Counted from the first letter of the stretch, positions 1 through 9,961 are shown. The stretch: 16,306 nucleotides of DNA from Russula earlei (GCA_025769875.1 JAGFNK010001022.1:1-16306); one strand, 5' to 3'. Numbers and translations: made by a program. Notes: generated by a model not told the origin, from the letters alone.

Positions 1-450
1 ATTTTTCTGGGATGTCATGATGGTTGTTTGTTTCTGGGGAAACAATAATCTGCCCAATGTACAGATCTGGATTTTCTTTCCTTCTTCGTACAAATTGAGC
101 CTTTGTGGCATCGGGGGTTTGGCAATTATTGGTAAGTGTGATATGTCAATCCATCCTCTTGCCCAGTCGATTTTTGGTTGGTTAGCTGCAAACCAAGGAT
201 ATCCCAAGATCATTTTTTTTTCTCCTAAGTTGGAGAGGAAGAATCTCATTTTGGTGATTTTTGATCCCGTTTTGTTGGATGTTCCGTCGACATTTAGTAA
301 TCTTCATGGTTGGTCGAGTTTCTTTATTGGGAGACAAAGCCATTGAGCATATTTTTAGATTTAGGAAGTTTTCTGTTGGCTCCAGAGTCCAATAAGCGAT
401 GGTTTCAGCCCTCTTTTGATAAGAATGGAGGTATAGTCTGACTGTCATTG
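1..450 (-). pseudogene. Retroelement aspartic protease and start of the linker to reverse transcriptase (frameshifted)
   Basis: Minus-strand translation shows a retropepsin active-site motif, LLDSGAN, whose D-S-G-A codons lie at 389-378. A segment with VDGTS follows, then MRFFLSNLGEKKMILGYPWF and QPKIDWARGWID, which is the C-terminal protease region of chromoviral/gypsy polyproteins just before reverse transcriptase. The pieces lie in three frames. The DSGA frame ends at a stop in the AATAA stretch near 334-338. The next segment shifts frame at an A-run near 292-296, where one extra A explains the break. From there the frame stays open to base 1, where the window cuts it. The enzyme would have processed the Gag-Pol polyprotein. 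This copy cannot make it without recoding, so I call it a decayed pol fragment. Confidence 0.8.
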
Positions 451-639
451 ACTTTCTGTTAGATATATCACATTCTTATCAAAGCTCCTAATCCAGGCTG
501 AGTGAATTAGGCAGAGGGAAAATCCTGAGAGACTCCTAGTTGTGAGGCCAGCATATCCTTATCTTGGTCTGAAAGTGACTCCAGAGTTGCTCTTGCAGCA
601 GCAATTCAATCTTCAGAAGAAGACAAGCAAGTGTGAGCG

Positions 640-2400
640 TTATTTATGGTTGGTTCCCACTATAGTGGTATTGTTGTCCCAGTCAATTAAATTGACACAT
701 TCTTTGCATCGTGGACAGTCACATGCGAAGTGTCCAATTTGACCACATTCGAAACAATTGTTGTTGTTTTGGCAATGATTGTTGTTGTTGCCAAGTTGCA
801 TGACTTGTCCTCTGAAGTTTCGTTGGTTTTGGAATGGTGGGGCGCGTGTCCTGTCAATGTCCATAGGTACTTGCTGATTGGCCATAGACCTGGGAGCATT
901 TGACAAATTGTATCCTTGTTGGAAGGATTGGAATGCTCCATGTCCTCCCGGATTGAAGGTATTTCTTTGTTGATATTGTTGGTTCCCACGGTAAGGGAAT
1001 CCTCCTCTTGGGACAAATGGTGTACGTCTGAACATATTATTCTGTTCTAACAGGTTGGCCAGTAATTGTTTTCCTTTAACAATCTCGACTGCGTGTTGTC
1101 TGATATCATCGTAGGAGTTCATGTTTTAAGAAGTTAGTATAATGTTGAGGACATTTTGTGGTAGTCCTCTCATGAATAGGTGGGTTACAGAGTCTTCTCC
1201 TAATTGATAGCCTGCTTCCCAAGTGAGTGTTTTGAATGTGGCTATATATTGGTCAATCTTGTTATTTCTGAGTCATAAGTCCGAGATCTTCCTGGCTGCG
1301 CATTGTGCTTGTCCGGTGTCTTGGAACTGTTGTTGAAATTCGTGTAGGAACTGCTCCCATATGGCTGGGATATCATCCTGTGGGACCGAGAGTATTGATC
1401 CATGTTGCTATGCTCCTAGCCCAGTTATCGGTTTTCTGACCCTTTTATGAGAGTTAAGGCCAACGCGACTTGTCAAATAGGAGAGTTCATGCCCGTGACA
1501 GTTTCGGTTGGCATGGAGGTAATCAGTTAGTTCTTGAATAAACAAGTCTGCTTTGGTTTGGTCACCTTTGAATGGAAACAGGAAGACTTCCGAGGGTCTT
1601 GGTATCACCTGGCGCCGGTTGTGGTATCAGGACCTGAGGTAAGTTAGCATTTGGACCATATCCTCCAGGGCCTCCCAGACCACCAGGGCCACCTGGTCCT
1701 CCTGGTCCTCCAGATCCCAAAGGATGTCCTCCACTTTGTTGCAGAGTGTTTCTAAGAGCCTGATATGTATCATTTGGTGTGGTGGTGTTTGCTCTCCCAG
1801 CTGTGGTTGATGTTGCGGCAGCGGACGACGTCGCGGCTGTGATGGTTGTGGTAGGTTGAGTAGTTGTGGTTGTAACTGTGGCCATGGTGTGTTTGCTCTC
1901 TGATGGGGAAGCACTGATAAGGGTAGGTTGTTGGGGAAGAATATAGTGGGGGTGAGGGTGTTGTTGTTGTTCGATCCAATGGTGTCTGGTCTGAGGTCGT
2001 TGGGGATGGGTGTGTTTCATATATCTCGTCCAGTATTGGTTTCCTCTTCAATAGTTTCTGTACTAGCTGGCTCTGATTGTCTGTTGTCTGTATTCTCTCC
2101 AGCTTTTTGACTCGTTGTATTTGTCCTGTGTGTCAAGGTTATAGCGGTTCAAGTCCTCTCGTTCTTCTCCTAAGTAGTGTCGTTCCACTTTCATCTTTGA
2201 ATATTTCGTACCAAGTGTCTGCTCCAAAATAGACTGGTACTGTGAGATCATCGAATACTCGTCCTCCTGATGGATGAGTGATGTAATAGCCTAGTGCTTG
2301 TTTGTTTTCTTCGGGTCCAACCCAATATGTACGCGTGTTAAACGGTACCACGAGCCTGTTCTGCTCTGGCAGGTAAGTTCATTTCCTGCTTGATGAAGCC
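640..2400 (-). pseudogene. Retroelement Gag nucleocapsid remnant with CCHC zinc knuckle
   Basis: Minus-strand fragments join into a Gag. The N-terminal piece near 2351-2139 contains YWVGPEENKQALGYY. A Ser/Thr-rich then Gly-Pro-Gly-rich linker (about 2020-1640) contains GGPGGPGGPGGLGG. The capsid-like core contains FKGDQTKADLFIQEL (near 1580) and, further on, AIWEQFLHEFQQQFQDT and IDQYIATFKTLTWEAGYQLG. A Gln/Asn-rich tail ends in a zinc knuckle, CFECGQIGHFACDC, fitting C-X2-C-X4-H-X4-C (near 750-710). Two premature stops are visible: TGA at 1275-1273 after ARKISDL, and TAA at 1128-1126, three bases upstream of an ATG that reopens the frame. Frame changes are also needed near 1590 and between 1608 and 1385. 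The role would be RNA packaging and particle assembly; this copy is broken. Confidence 0.8.
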
Positions 2401-2483
2401 ATGATGAAACAAGTCAAATCTAATGTCACTGCCGTCGGGTCAGACGATGATCAACTAGACTCGTTGAGTGTTCAATGGTGGAG

Positions 2484-2506
2484 TTAACTGGTAGTCAGGC
2501 AGTTAA
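2484..2506. repeat. Short inverted repeat in the retroelement leader
   Basis: TTAACTG (2484-2490) and CAGTTAA (2500-2506) form 7-base inverted arms around a 9-base spacer in the presumed untranslated leader. It could form a small hairpin in the element RNA, but a match of this size may be chance. Confidence 0.35.
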
Positions 2507-2581
2507 TGAGAAAGAAAGAATCGATTGTCTGGTAACTAGACAGGAGATTCGACTTGACCTCCTAGTGAGGCCGTAGTACGG

Positions 2582-2589
2582 TTTATATA
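2582..2589 (-). promoter_or_regulatory. TATA box of the retroelement promoter (putative)
   Basis: The minus strand reads GGTATATAAACC here, about 180 bases upstream of the first Gag-like methionine codons (near 2402 and 2381). A TATA motif at this distance from Gag suits the U3/R junction of a 5' LTR. The LTR ends and primer-binding site could not be identified, because only one LTR is present and no clear TG...CA boundary or tRNA-complementary site stood out. Confidence 0.4.
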
Positions 2590-2620
2590 CCTGCGAGAAT
2601 ACCCAGAGCCTGGTAGTACA

Positions 2621-3801
2621 TTCAAGATGGGGAAATTGCAAGAGAAGAAAGGAATCGTAGAGAATCGTCGACGCGCAAGAGGAAAAGACAAGTGGCTGCT
2701 ACGCGTGACTGGAAACTTCGAAAATTTACCATACGCGGGCTTTGCCTTTACGCCCTTGCGCGCACGCGGTATCAGGTGCCCTCCACGACGCCATTTACAC
2801 TTTGGCCTTGACGTGTACGGTGCAATGACTGGATTTTGCCCGCAACATCATGATAATCTCTGAATATTGCCAGGTGCGCGCACGCGTCCACTCAAAGCCT
2901 CGATCATCCTTGCGAATAACGTATGCCTTTGTTTGGATTGCCTACCTATCGATTCTATTAGAGTGGGAAAAAGCATGGCCACGTGCTGTGTTGCATCTTG
3001 GAATCATCGTTTCGAGTCTAGTCCTCTCCTCGCCACCAACCATCTGGCACTTGGAATATTCACAACTGATCTATACAATCCTTTGCTATACTATCACCAC
3101 CTGGCCCCATCCTTGTTTGCCACATGGAGGTTGAGCAAAGCAAAACCCTATGTTACCCTCACCCATGCACAGATCATGCACGGCCCCTCAGGCCACTGCC
3201 TGTACATGTAACGCTGGATGTTCCTGTAGTAGGTTATGGATGGAATGAATTTGGCGTTGAGTTGTTTGGTCATCTGAGCTCGCTATTGTGCATGGCCTGT
3301 ATACTGGGGCCTCCCATAGAGATTTCTCGTTCGTTGGCCTCTTGGGGGTTGATGATAGGGTTAGGATTAGGCGGAGGTGGATCGACGACGTCCGCGATCC
3401 ATGGGCCGGCGTGGTATGGCTCTAACGTCTAGCCTTTGGAAGACCGAAATCGGCCATGCTATGGTCATGCATGTCAAGTTTGACGTTCACCGAACAACAT
3501 GCATACCGTTTTCGGGGCTTGCCACAGTTGGGTGTGCGCACCACTGGCATCTCTGTCCTTCGTATGCATTGTTCGAACGTGGTGCTCCTGTGAGTGTTGA
3601 GCAATGCTTCCATTTAAAGTAGGATTGCAAAGCTAACGGAAGCAGTCCTTCCGTCCTCGTCCACGATATCGCGGGCGTTGGTACGTGCCATATCTGGTTC
3701 CAATTCCAATTCCACTGGAGGCTGTACACCGCGGGAGTCTCCTCATTGTGACTGACTGTAGGTATTGGGATTTCCATCACAAGTTGTTCCCTCCCACTTC
3801 G
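2621..3801. other. Intergenic stretch with no recognisable gene
   Basis: Short open frames occur on both strands (for example plus 2627-2863, 2867-3211 and 3377-3622; minus 3487-3780), but none shows a known motif, a sensible start, or splice-linked continuation. The left part (about 2660-2900) is rich in CpG and CGCG/GCGC words and may be the U3 part of the retroelement LTR. The right part should hold the promoter of the NLR gene at 3802; no clear TATA box was seen. A small direct repeat of CCAATT lies near 3700-3712. Confidence 0.6.
3356..3374 (+). repeat. Degenerate telomere-like TTAGGG stretch
   Basis: The sequence TAGGGTTAGGATTAGGCGG contains about three units related to the TTAGGG repeat used by most filamentous fungi. 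It is too short and imperfect to be a telomere. It may be an interstitial telomere-like scar or chance. Confidence 0.3.
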
Positions 3802-6800
3802 ATGGCTTCAACCACCGCATCCGCCACCTTTCAATCTATCCTAAATGCCGCATTCGACGGCTACGCCAATCAGACTGGAATAGATCTTACAAATCATCCC
3901 ACCGCAGATAAACTCCAACACTGTCATTCTCCAGAGGACATCCTTCATTTACTGTTGGAAAGAGAGACGGCGTTCAAAGATTATAGAGACAAACATCGCA
4001 AATTGATCGACACCCTTCGCCCCATAGTCCAAGTTATCCATGCGTTTTCTGGCATCCTTGGCGAGGCAGCTTGCCTCGTAAGTTCAAGGACAGAGATATA
4101 CTAATTTGACCATCTCTTTACGCCTTTCCCTAGGTGCCATTCCAACCGACAAAAGCAATATTTGTCACCGTCGACATTCTCCTCTCAGTATGTATCTTCC
4201 CTCGATTTGGACCTATATAAATCATTCGGTGATGCTTATCTATATCAGGCAGCTATTAATGTGACCGCAAGCTATGATGCACTCTCTGACCTCTTCGACT
4301 GCGTGTCAAATTTCCTCAATCGCCTTAATATTTATACGGAGAAGGTCCCATTGTCGCCTATGATGTCAAATATCGTGGTTCGGATAATGGTTGAGGTTCT
4401 TTCTGTGTTTGCGCTCGCGACGAAGCAAATCAACCAAGGGCGGTTCAGTAAGTGATTCAATGTTTGCAGATGGATACTCCTTATTTGAGCGCGGCGCAGA
4501 GAAATTCGCAAAGAAATTACTGGGAGAGAGCGACATTGAAGCGATCCTACAGAGATTGGACCGACTTACTCAGGAAGAGGCTCGAATGACTGTAGCCCAC
4601 ACTTTGGAGGTTGTCCACGGGCTGTTCAACAATTTGAAATTAGTCATGGATGGTGCGCAAACCTTTCCCGGATGGCTAACAAATGACGACGAGACGTGGT
4701 CGAGCAGACGGAAAGGCATCCACAGATGGCATACGGCAGGCTCTATGTATGTTGAGCCCACGTGGGATATCCAATCGTTCTTAAATTGACGACTGTTTAG
4801 GTATGATACAAGAGACGGCAAGTAAAATAAACAAGATGGAGCGTTAGTCCATATATTTGCCCGTAGTGCTCTGTAGACTGAATCTATCTCTCAGGTGACC
4901 AGCTGCAAGAGAAATTTCGAAATTGGCTGTCTCCTCCTGATCCGTCGATAAACCACAACATCGCCCGCAGAGACCACTTCAGTGGAACTGCGTCATGGTT
5001 CACAGAAAGCAGCACGTTTCAGGAATGGAAAGCAAAGGGTACTCTCCTGTGGGTTCATGGAAAACGTTCGCATCTCTTCCACTTCCATTCCCTCGCTGTC
5101 CTGATGGATGCATTCCGTGCGGTTGATAGCTGGTGCAGGGAAGAGCATCTTGTGGTAAGTGTTACGCGACAGTTTCCCGCCTAGCCGATCCAAACCTTCA
5201 GACCAGCTCGAGCATTATTCAACAACTCGAACGCCTGCGTGATACTGGATTGGCACTGCTGACGTATTTCTATTGTGATTTCAAAGACACAAAGAAGCAG
5301 GAGGTCAGCGAGTTAGTGGCTTCTCTTATTGCTCAGCTATCCACCAAATCCGATCCTTGCTACGACATTCTCTCTGCCTTCTATTCGGATTTCGATTCGG
5401 GATCACGACGACCTGGCGACGACGCGTTGACGGATTGCTTGGAGAGGATGCTCAAAGTTGAAGGGCAACCAGCAATTTATATTATCATTGATGCCATCGA
5501 CGAATGTCCCGCTCGCTCCGGTGTGGTATCGCCTCGGGAACGGGTCCTCGATCTAATAGAGAGACTGGTCGACTTACGCCTGGTAAATGTTCGCATATGC
5601 CTGACAAGTCGCCCTGAGGTGGATATCAAAGCTTCTCTCGCATCTTTGGCATCTCATACAATGTCTCTTCATGACGAAGACGGACAGAAGAAGGATATCT
5701 TGGACTATGTGAGGTCTATCATCTATTCAAACAAGGATACGCGGAGATGGAACGAAAAAGACAAGAAAATGGTCATTGATGCGCTCTCCCAAAAAGCTGA
5801 TGGAATGTAAGCGATAAGTCCAATGCCAAACCATGGGTGTCACTCATGCAATCATTCAGGTTTCGATGGGTTGTTTGCCAGCTAGAAGCCCTGCGTAACT
5901 GTTTTCCATCAGCAATACGTCGCGCCCTTGATGACCTACCAAGTAGTTTGGATGAAACATATGACCGGATATTGTTAGGCATCCCCAAGGAGAGACGGGA
6001 ATTCGTGCAGCATCTCTTTAAATGCATCGCAGAGTCCATTCGACCACTCTGTGTCGAGGAGCTTGCGGACATCTTTGCAATTCAATTCAAAGGCGGAACG
6101 CTACCTAACTACGATGTGAACTGGCGCCCAGAGAACCCAGAAGAAGCTGTGCTGTCCGCATGCTCAAGTTTAATCACGATTGTGGACTCGGACGGTTCCC
6201 GAGTGGCACAGTTTACGCATTTTTCGGTCAAGGAATATCTAACATCGAAACGTCTCACAAATGCAAGGGAGCACCTTTCCTGCTATCACATTCTTGCCCA
6301 TTCAGCTCATACCACCCTCGCACAAGCTTCCTTGGGTGTCCTCCTTACATTAGATGACCAAATCGACAAGGACAGTATTGAACGCTCTCCCTTTGCCATC
6401 TATGCCGCTCAACATTGGGTCAACCATGCCCAATTCGAGAATGTATCTTCAATCATCGGAGATGTTATTGAATGTCTTTTTGACTCTGCCAAGTCACATT
6501 TTTCGACTTGGGTGTGGATATACGACATCGACTACTCATTTCGGTCCGTAATGTCCACGAGGCACCCGACATCTGCAGAGGCCGTTCCGTTATATTATGC
6601 GACCCTTTGTGGCTTCCGTGATCTTGTAGAGCGTCTCATCGATGCCCATCCTGATCACGTCAATGCCAGGGGAGGATATTATTCCACCCCCTTGCATGCT
6701 GCGATCAATAAGGAAAATGTCGATATTACGATGTTGCTTCTTAAGCATGGCGCGGATGTGGCGGCCCTGGACAATAATAACCGGACACCATTGGACGAAG

Positions 6801-9042
6801 CATCACGGAGATCGCTACTTGGCATGATGGAGTTGCTATTCGACCACCACGCTGACGTCAATACCCATGACCTGAAGGGGATGTCCTCATTGCACTGGGT
6901 AGCCATGGGGGGGGGATCTGGATGCGGCACAGATATTATTACAGCATGGGGCAGATGTCAACTCACGAAACATTAAAGGTTTCACGCCGTTGGGTATAGC
7001 ATCGAGTCATGGACATGTGGATGCCGTGCGTTTGTTACTGCACCATGGCGCAATTGTGGACACCCGCCACAATGATGGTTGTACCCCACTGATATCGGCA
7101 TCGACCACTGGACATTCGGATGTTGTGTGCTTGCTACTCCAAAACGGCGCGATTGTGGACTCCCGCAACGATAATGGCTGGACCCCACTGTTGTTCGCAT
7201 CGACCACTGGACATTCGGATGTTGTGCGCTTGCTCCTCCAAAACGGCGCGATTGTGGACTCCCGCAACAATAATGGCTCGACCTCACTGATGTGGGCATC
7301 GACCGCTGGACATTCAGATGTCGTGCGCTTGCTACTCCAAAACGGCGCGATTGTGGACTCCCGCGACAATGATGGCTGGACCCCACTGATGTTCGCATCG
7401 AACGCTGGACATTCGGATGTTGTGCGCTTGCTCCTCCAAAACGGCGCGATTGTGGACTCCCGTGACAATCAAGGCTTTACCCCATTGATGTGCGCAACGC
7501 AGAATGGATCTTGGGATATTTTGCGCTTGCTACTTCAAAATGGCGCGATGGTGGACCTCCGTGACAATTTTGGCTGGAACCCATTGATGTCGGCATCGGA
7601 TGGAGGACACTTGGATCTCGTCCGTTTGTTGCTTCAAAGTGGTGCGGATGTGGAGTCCCGAAGCAAGACTGGTTCCTCCCCGTTGTTGATAGCATCGTAT
7701 CATGGTCACATGGATATCATCCGTTTCTTACTTCAGAGTGGTGCAGCTGCACGATCCCAGAACGACATGGGCCACACCCCGTTGATGATGGCATCGCAAA
7801 ATGGACATCGAGATGTTGTGCGTTTGCTACTCCAGAATGGCGCCGCCGTAGATTCCTATGACAATGATGGCTGGACTCCATTAACGTCAGCATCGGTAAA
7901 TGGACATCTGGATGTTGTCCGATTGTTACTTCAGAATGGCGCCGGCGTCGACTTTCGTCACAACAACCGCCATGGTGTGTCACGATAGCTATCCATGATC
8001 CTGCACAGCGGTTTCCTGACTACCACATCTAGACAAGCGGATCTACTATACACCCCTCCATCTCGCATCTGCCAGGGGTCATCTCATGGTTGCTGAATTA
8101 CTCATCCAGCACGGCGCAGAAGTAAACGCCCTGGGCCCTGACGGAGGGACCTCCTTACACCTAGTAACAGATCCTAAAACCGCGCAGGTGCTGCCCACAT
8201 CTGACCCAGATCTAAAACCCTTAGACCGGGGGGAGTCCACACCATCACATAGAGCAGCAGAAGGCGGACATCTAAAAATCTTGGAGCTGTTACTCAGGTC
8301 GGGTGCTGATGTCAACATTCGTAAGACTAATGATAAGACTGCCATAGACCTAGCACTCGACAATGGGAGACTCGATGTGGTAAGATTCATACAGGAATAC
8401 GGTCGCGTGGATTCTGAGCCTCGTATCGACCCGATGCCTCTGGACGCACCGTCACAGAACCCCCTCGCCAATAGTGCACAGCCGTCACCTACGCCCGGGA
8501 AGGGTACAGACGTTGTCGATGGGAGGACTTCATTGCATATGGCCTCAGAGGAGGGGGATCTCGAGAGGGTGCGGTCACTACTCAGGCTTGATGGCGGCGT
8601 GGATGTCAACGGACGGAATGCATTTCAAGAGACCGCGCTGCTTACTGCGATATCGAAAGGAAATTTGGAAATCGCGAAGTTACTAATCGATTATGGGGCG
8701 GATGTGAATTCCCATGACAAAGTTGGCATGACGCCGTTGCTTGCGGCAATAGAAGAAGGACATTTGGAAGTGGTGCACCTCTTACTCGAGCATGGCGCTG
8801 ATGTGAATGCAAAGGACCATCGCCACTGGACTGCATTACATCTAGCGTCACATTATCATCACCCCGAGGTCGTCCAGGTGCTGCTTGATCGAGGAGCAAA
8901 TGTTCATATTCAGAATGACCACGGCCGGACACCTTCTCAAGTGGCAGTACGGAGCGGAGAGCGGGAGATCGTGAGGATATTGTCGGAATACAGCGCGCGA
9001 GGTGTAGGGCTAAGAACGGGATCTTGTACAGGTTCTGTGTAA
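3802..9042 (+). CDS. NOD-like receptor (STAND protein): Goodbye domain, NACHT NTPase, ankyrin repeats
   Basis: Proposed exons are 3802-4077, 4134-4187, 4249-4447, 4500-4652, 4708-4746, 4801-4842, 4895-5065, 5130-5154, 5207-5806, 5860-7974 and 8033-9042; all phases agree apart from one extra G in exon 10. The product is about 1,560 residues. Residues 1 to about 230 match the fungal STAND N-terminal Goodbye domain as I know it (DILLSAAINV, IVVRIMVEVLSVFALATKQI, RLDRLTQEEARMTVAHTLEV). The linker contains QEKFRNWLSPPDPSINHNIA. NACHT follows: Walker A GKPGAGKS near 310-317, Walker B IIIDAIDE near 412-419, then LTSRPEVD and HFSVKEYL. Ankyrin repeats fill about 760-1555. Family role: ligand-triggered oligomerisation in non-self recognition or programmed cell death; the ligand is unknown. 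The run of nine Gs at 6907-6915 shifts the frame, so as written translation stops at 6974-6976. An upstream ATG at 3685 was not used because the conserved domain starts at 3802. Confidence 0.88.
5130..5154 (+). other. 25-nt microexon encoding the NACHT P-loop
   Basis: The Walker A motif is split by introns. Exon 7 ends after HGK plus one base at 5065. A 64-nt intron (5066-5129) with a weak donor, GTTCGC, follows. This 25-nt exon supplies the rest of the P-loop (PGAGKSIL), and a 52-nt intron (5155-5206) leads to CSSIIQQL. The phases fit only with this exon included. Skipping it removes the nucleotide-binding lysine and also breaks the frame. Confidence 0.75.
6907..6915 (+). other. Nine-G run carrying a +1 frameshift in the NLR gene
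   Basis: Upstream the frame reads SLHWVAMG. Immediately downstream the ankyrin frame (DLDAAQILLQHGADVNSRN) continues one base out of register. Eight Gs instead of nine would join them. No plausible intron spans the site. It may be a real allele, a slippage-prone site, or a homopolymer miscall. Confidence 0.8.
7011..7974 (+). repeat. Ten 99-bp ankyrin-encoding tandem units, four nearly identical
   Basis: Unit starts fall at 7011, 7110, 7209, 7308, 7407, 7506, 7605, 7704, 7803 and 7902, exactly 99 bp apart, each encoding one 33-residue ankyrin repeat (HSDVVRLLLQNGAIVDSR type). The last unit is cut by the intron at 7975. Units 7110, 7209, 7308 and 7407 are almost identical at DNA level over their first 55-60 bases, including third codon positions. 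They differ mainly in the beta-hairpin and inner-helix codons, for example GWTPLLF, GSTSLMW, GWTPLMF and GFTPLMC. This points to recent duplication or conversion with diversification of the presumed binding face. Confidence 0.9.
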
Positions 9043-9145
9043 ATACCTGACGATTGCTACTATGTAACGAAGTACGGTCATACCACACAGCACAACGTTG
9101 GTTCTATCAGTCGAGCTGCTGGTGGCCCTTGGAGCTGCCCGCAGA

Positions 9146-9700
9146 ATGGAGCCGAAGAACACGCCGGAGTTCCCACAGACGCAAAACAACCGGAAGGATA
9201 TCGCCAATATTGCAAGCGCTTTTTGCAACCAGATTGCTTGGGGTTGAGGCGACAGGACACCGATACTCGCGAGGGAGGCAGGAACCGACGGAGCAGAAAC
9301 ACAATCTACTTCAAGGCTGCGGAATCGATAGGACTCCGACACACCTACAAATGAATTCCCAAAACTGACGCCGAGGACAGGGAGCAAGTGCATGGCCTCG
9401 ACCTCAAAGCCAAGGGGTAACCCAACCGCAACCCCCAAAAGGGTCAACCGCGAACGCGAGGCCAAAAACAACCCTTCGCCCTCGGCTGCCCCCAGAGGGC
9501 GCACAGTGAACACGACTTCCAAAACCCCGCACTCGCCATCGAAGCAACGGGAAGTCTACCCCACTCTGCGATCAAGAAGGAACGCACTGGAGGTAGTCAC
9601 GGAGCTGGGCAGCACACGGCATCTATCCCCGCGAGTGAAGGGTTATCGCGCCGGAGGGGTCTCGCGAAGGAGACTCTTGGAACAGGATAAAGGGCGTTGA
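9146..9700 (+). pseudogene. Degraded reading frame of unknown origin with two in-frame stops
   Basis: From ATG 9146 one frame runs for 185 codons, interrupted only by TGA at 9245-9247 and TAG at 9329-9331, and ends at TGA 9698-9700. The translation has a protein-like start (MEPKNTPEFPQTQNNRKDIA). After the second stop it becomes Ser/Thr/Pro/Arg-rich (for example PKLTPRTGSK and TVNTTSKTPHSPSKQRE). The low-complexity basic tail is reminiscent of the N-terminal part of a retroelement Gag, but no domain was recognised. The final 103 codons, from ATG 9392, are open and could be a small gene. The evidence is weak. Confidence 0.35.
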
Positions 9701-9789
9701 TGTTCGTGGAATCGTGGATTTAGAGGTGCGGGAGAAGGGCGAGGATTTAAGAGAACATCGACGTAGGAAGCGTCGCTGCCATCACCGTG

Positions 9790-9809
9790 GCGTCGTCGTC
9801 ATCGTCGTA
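9790..9809 (+). repeat. Short CGT/CAT triplet run
   Basis: The sequence GCGTCGTCGTCATCGTCGTA is a short imperfect trinucleotide tract in the presumed promoter region of the AP-1 mu gene. No function can be assigned. Confidence 0.5.
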
Positions 9810-9961
9810 GTGAACGGGGAGGGGGGAAGGACCCTCAGCGGGAAGATAAACATTTTTCGTTGCTGATAATAATCAAGTCAAGCTTTCCAGATTGCCAAAT
9901 GCGGCGGCTCGTCCACCGTTTCTCGGTTCCAACAGCGCTGAGCGTGCCGTGAAGACACACA

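Larger units (their letters stand above)
1..2620 (-). mobile_element. Decayed Ty3/gypsy-type LTR retrotransposon, 5' portion, truncated by window edge
   Basis: Read on the minus strand, this block runs in the order expected for a gypsy-class element. A TATA-bearing leader (about 2400-2620) is followed by Gag with a Gly/Pro-rich linker and a CCHC zinc knuckle (640-2400), then an aspartic protease (about 130-450) running toward reverse transcriptase beyond base 1. Protease motifs such as LGYPWF and PKIDWARGWID resemble those of agaric gypsy elements as I remember them. The coding frame is broken repeatedly: frame switches near 292-296, 1590 and 2140-2250, and in-frame stops at 1126-1128 and 1273-1275. 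The copy is therefore probably not autonomous. LTR limits cannot be set because the partner LTR is outside the window. Class assignment is fairly secure; the right boundary is approximate. Confidence 0.85.
9043..9961. other. Intergenic region between the NLR and AP-1 mu genes
   Basis: This stretch holds the NLR 3' flank, a degraded reading frame (9146-9700, listed separately) and, from about 9700, the presumed AP-1 mu promoter. No clear TATA box was seen. A short CGT-type triplet run (9790-9809) lies about 150 bases upstream of the AP-1 mu start. A 170-codon minus-strand open frame (9522-9010) has no recognisable features and is probably an antisense shadow. Confidence 0.5.

Noticed and set aside
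17..346. Plus-strand 109-codon open frame
   Set aside because: It is antisense to the retroelement protease, which has recognisable motifs on the minus strand.
1640..1720. Collagen-like Gly-Gly-Pro tract on the minus strand
   Set aside because: It is the low-complexity linker of the retroelement Gag, not a collagen: the repeat is short and flanked by Gag motifs.
3685..3801. Upstream ATG at 3685 as the NLR start
   Set aside because: It is in frame, but the added 39 residues have no Goodbye-domain character; the family pattern begins right after the ATG at 3802.
7011..7974. Regular repeats resembling a repeat-spacer array
   Set aside because: The period is exactly 33 codons in an open frame encoding ankyrin motifs. 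There are no short palindromic repeats with unique spacers, and the genome is eukaryotic.
6982..8609. Long minus-strand open frames opposite the ankyrin region (for example 7468-7007, 7398-6982, 8609-8079)
   Set aside because: They are antisense shadows of repetitive coding sequence: they repeat with the same 99-bp period and show no domain of their own.
9010..9522. Minus-strand 170-codon open frame
   Set aside because: No motif or splice support was seen. It overlaps the NLR 3' end and opposes a plus-strand frame with better coding character.
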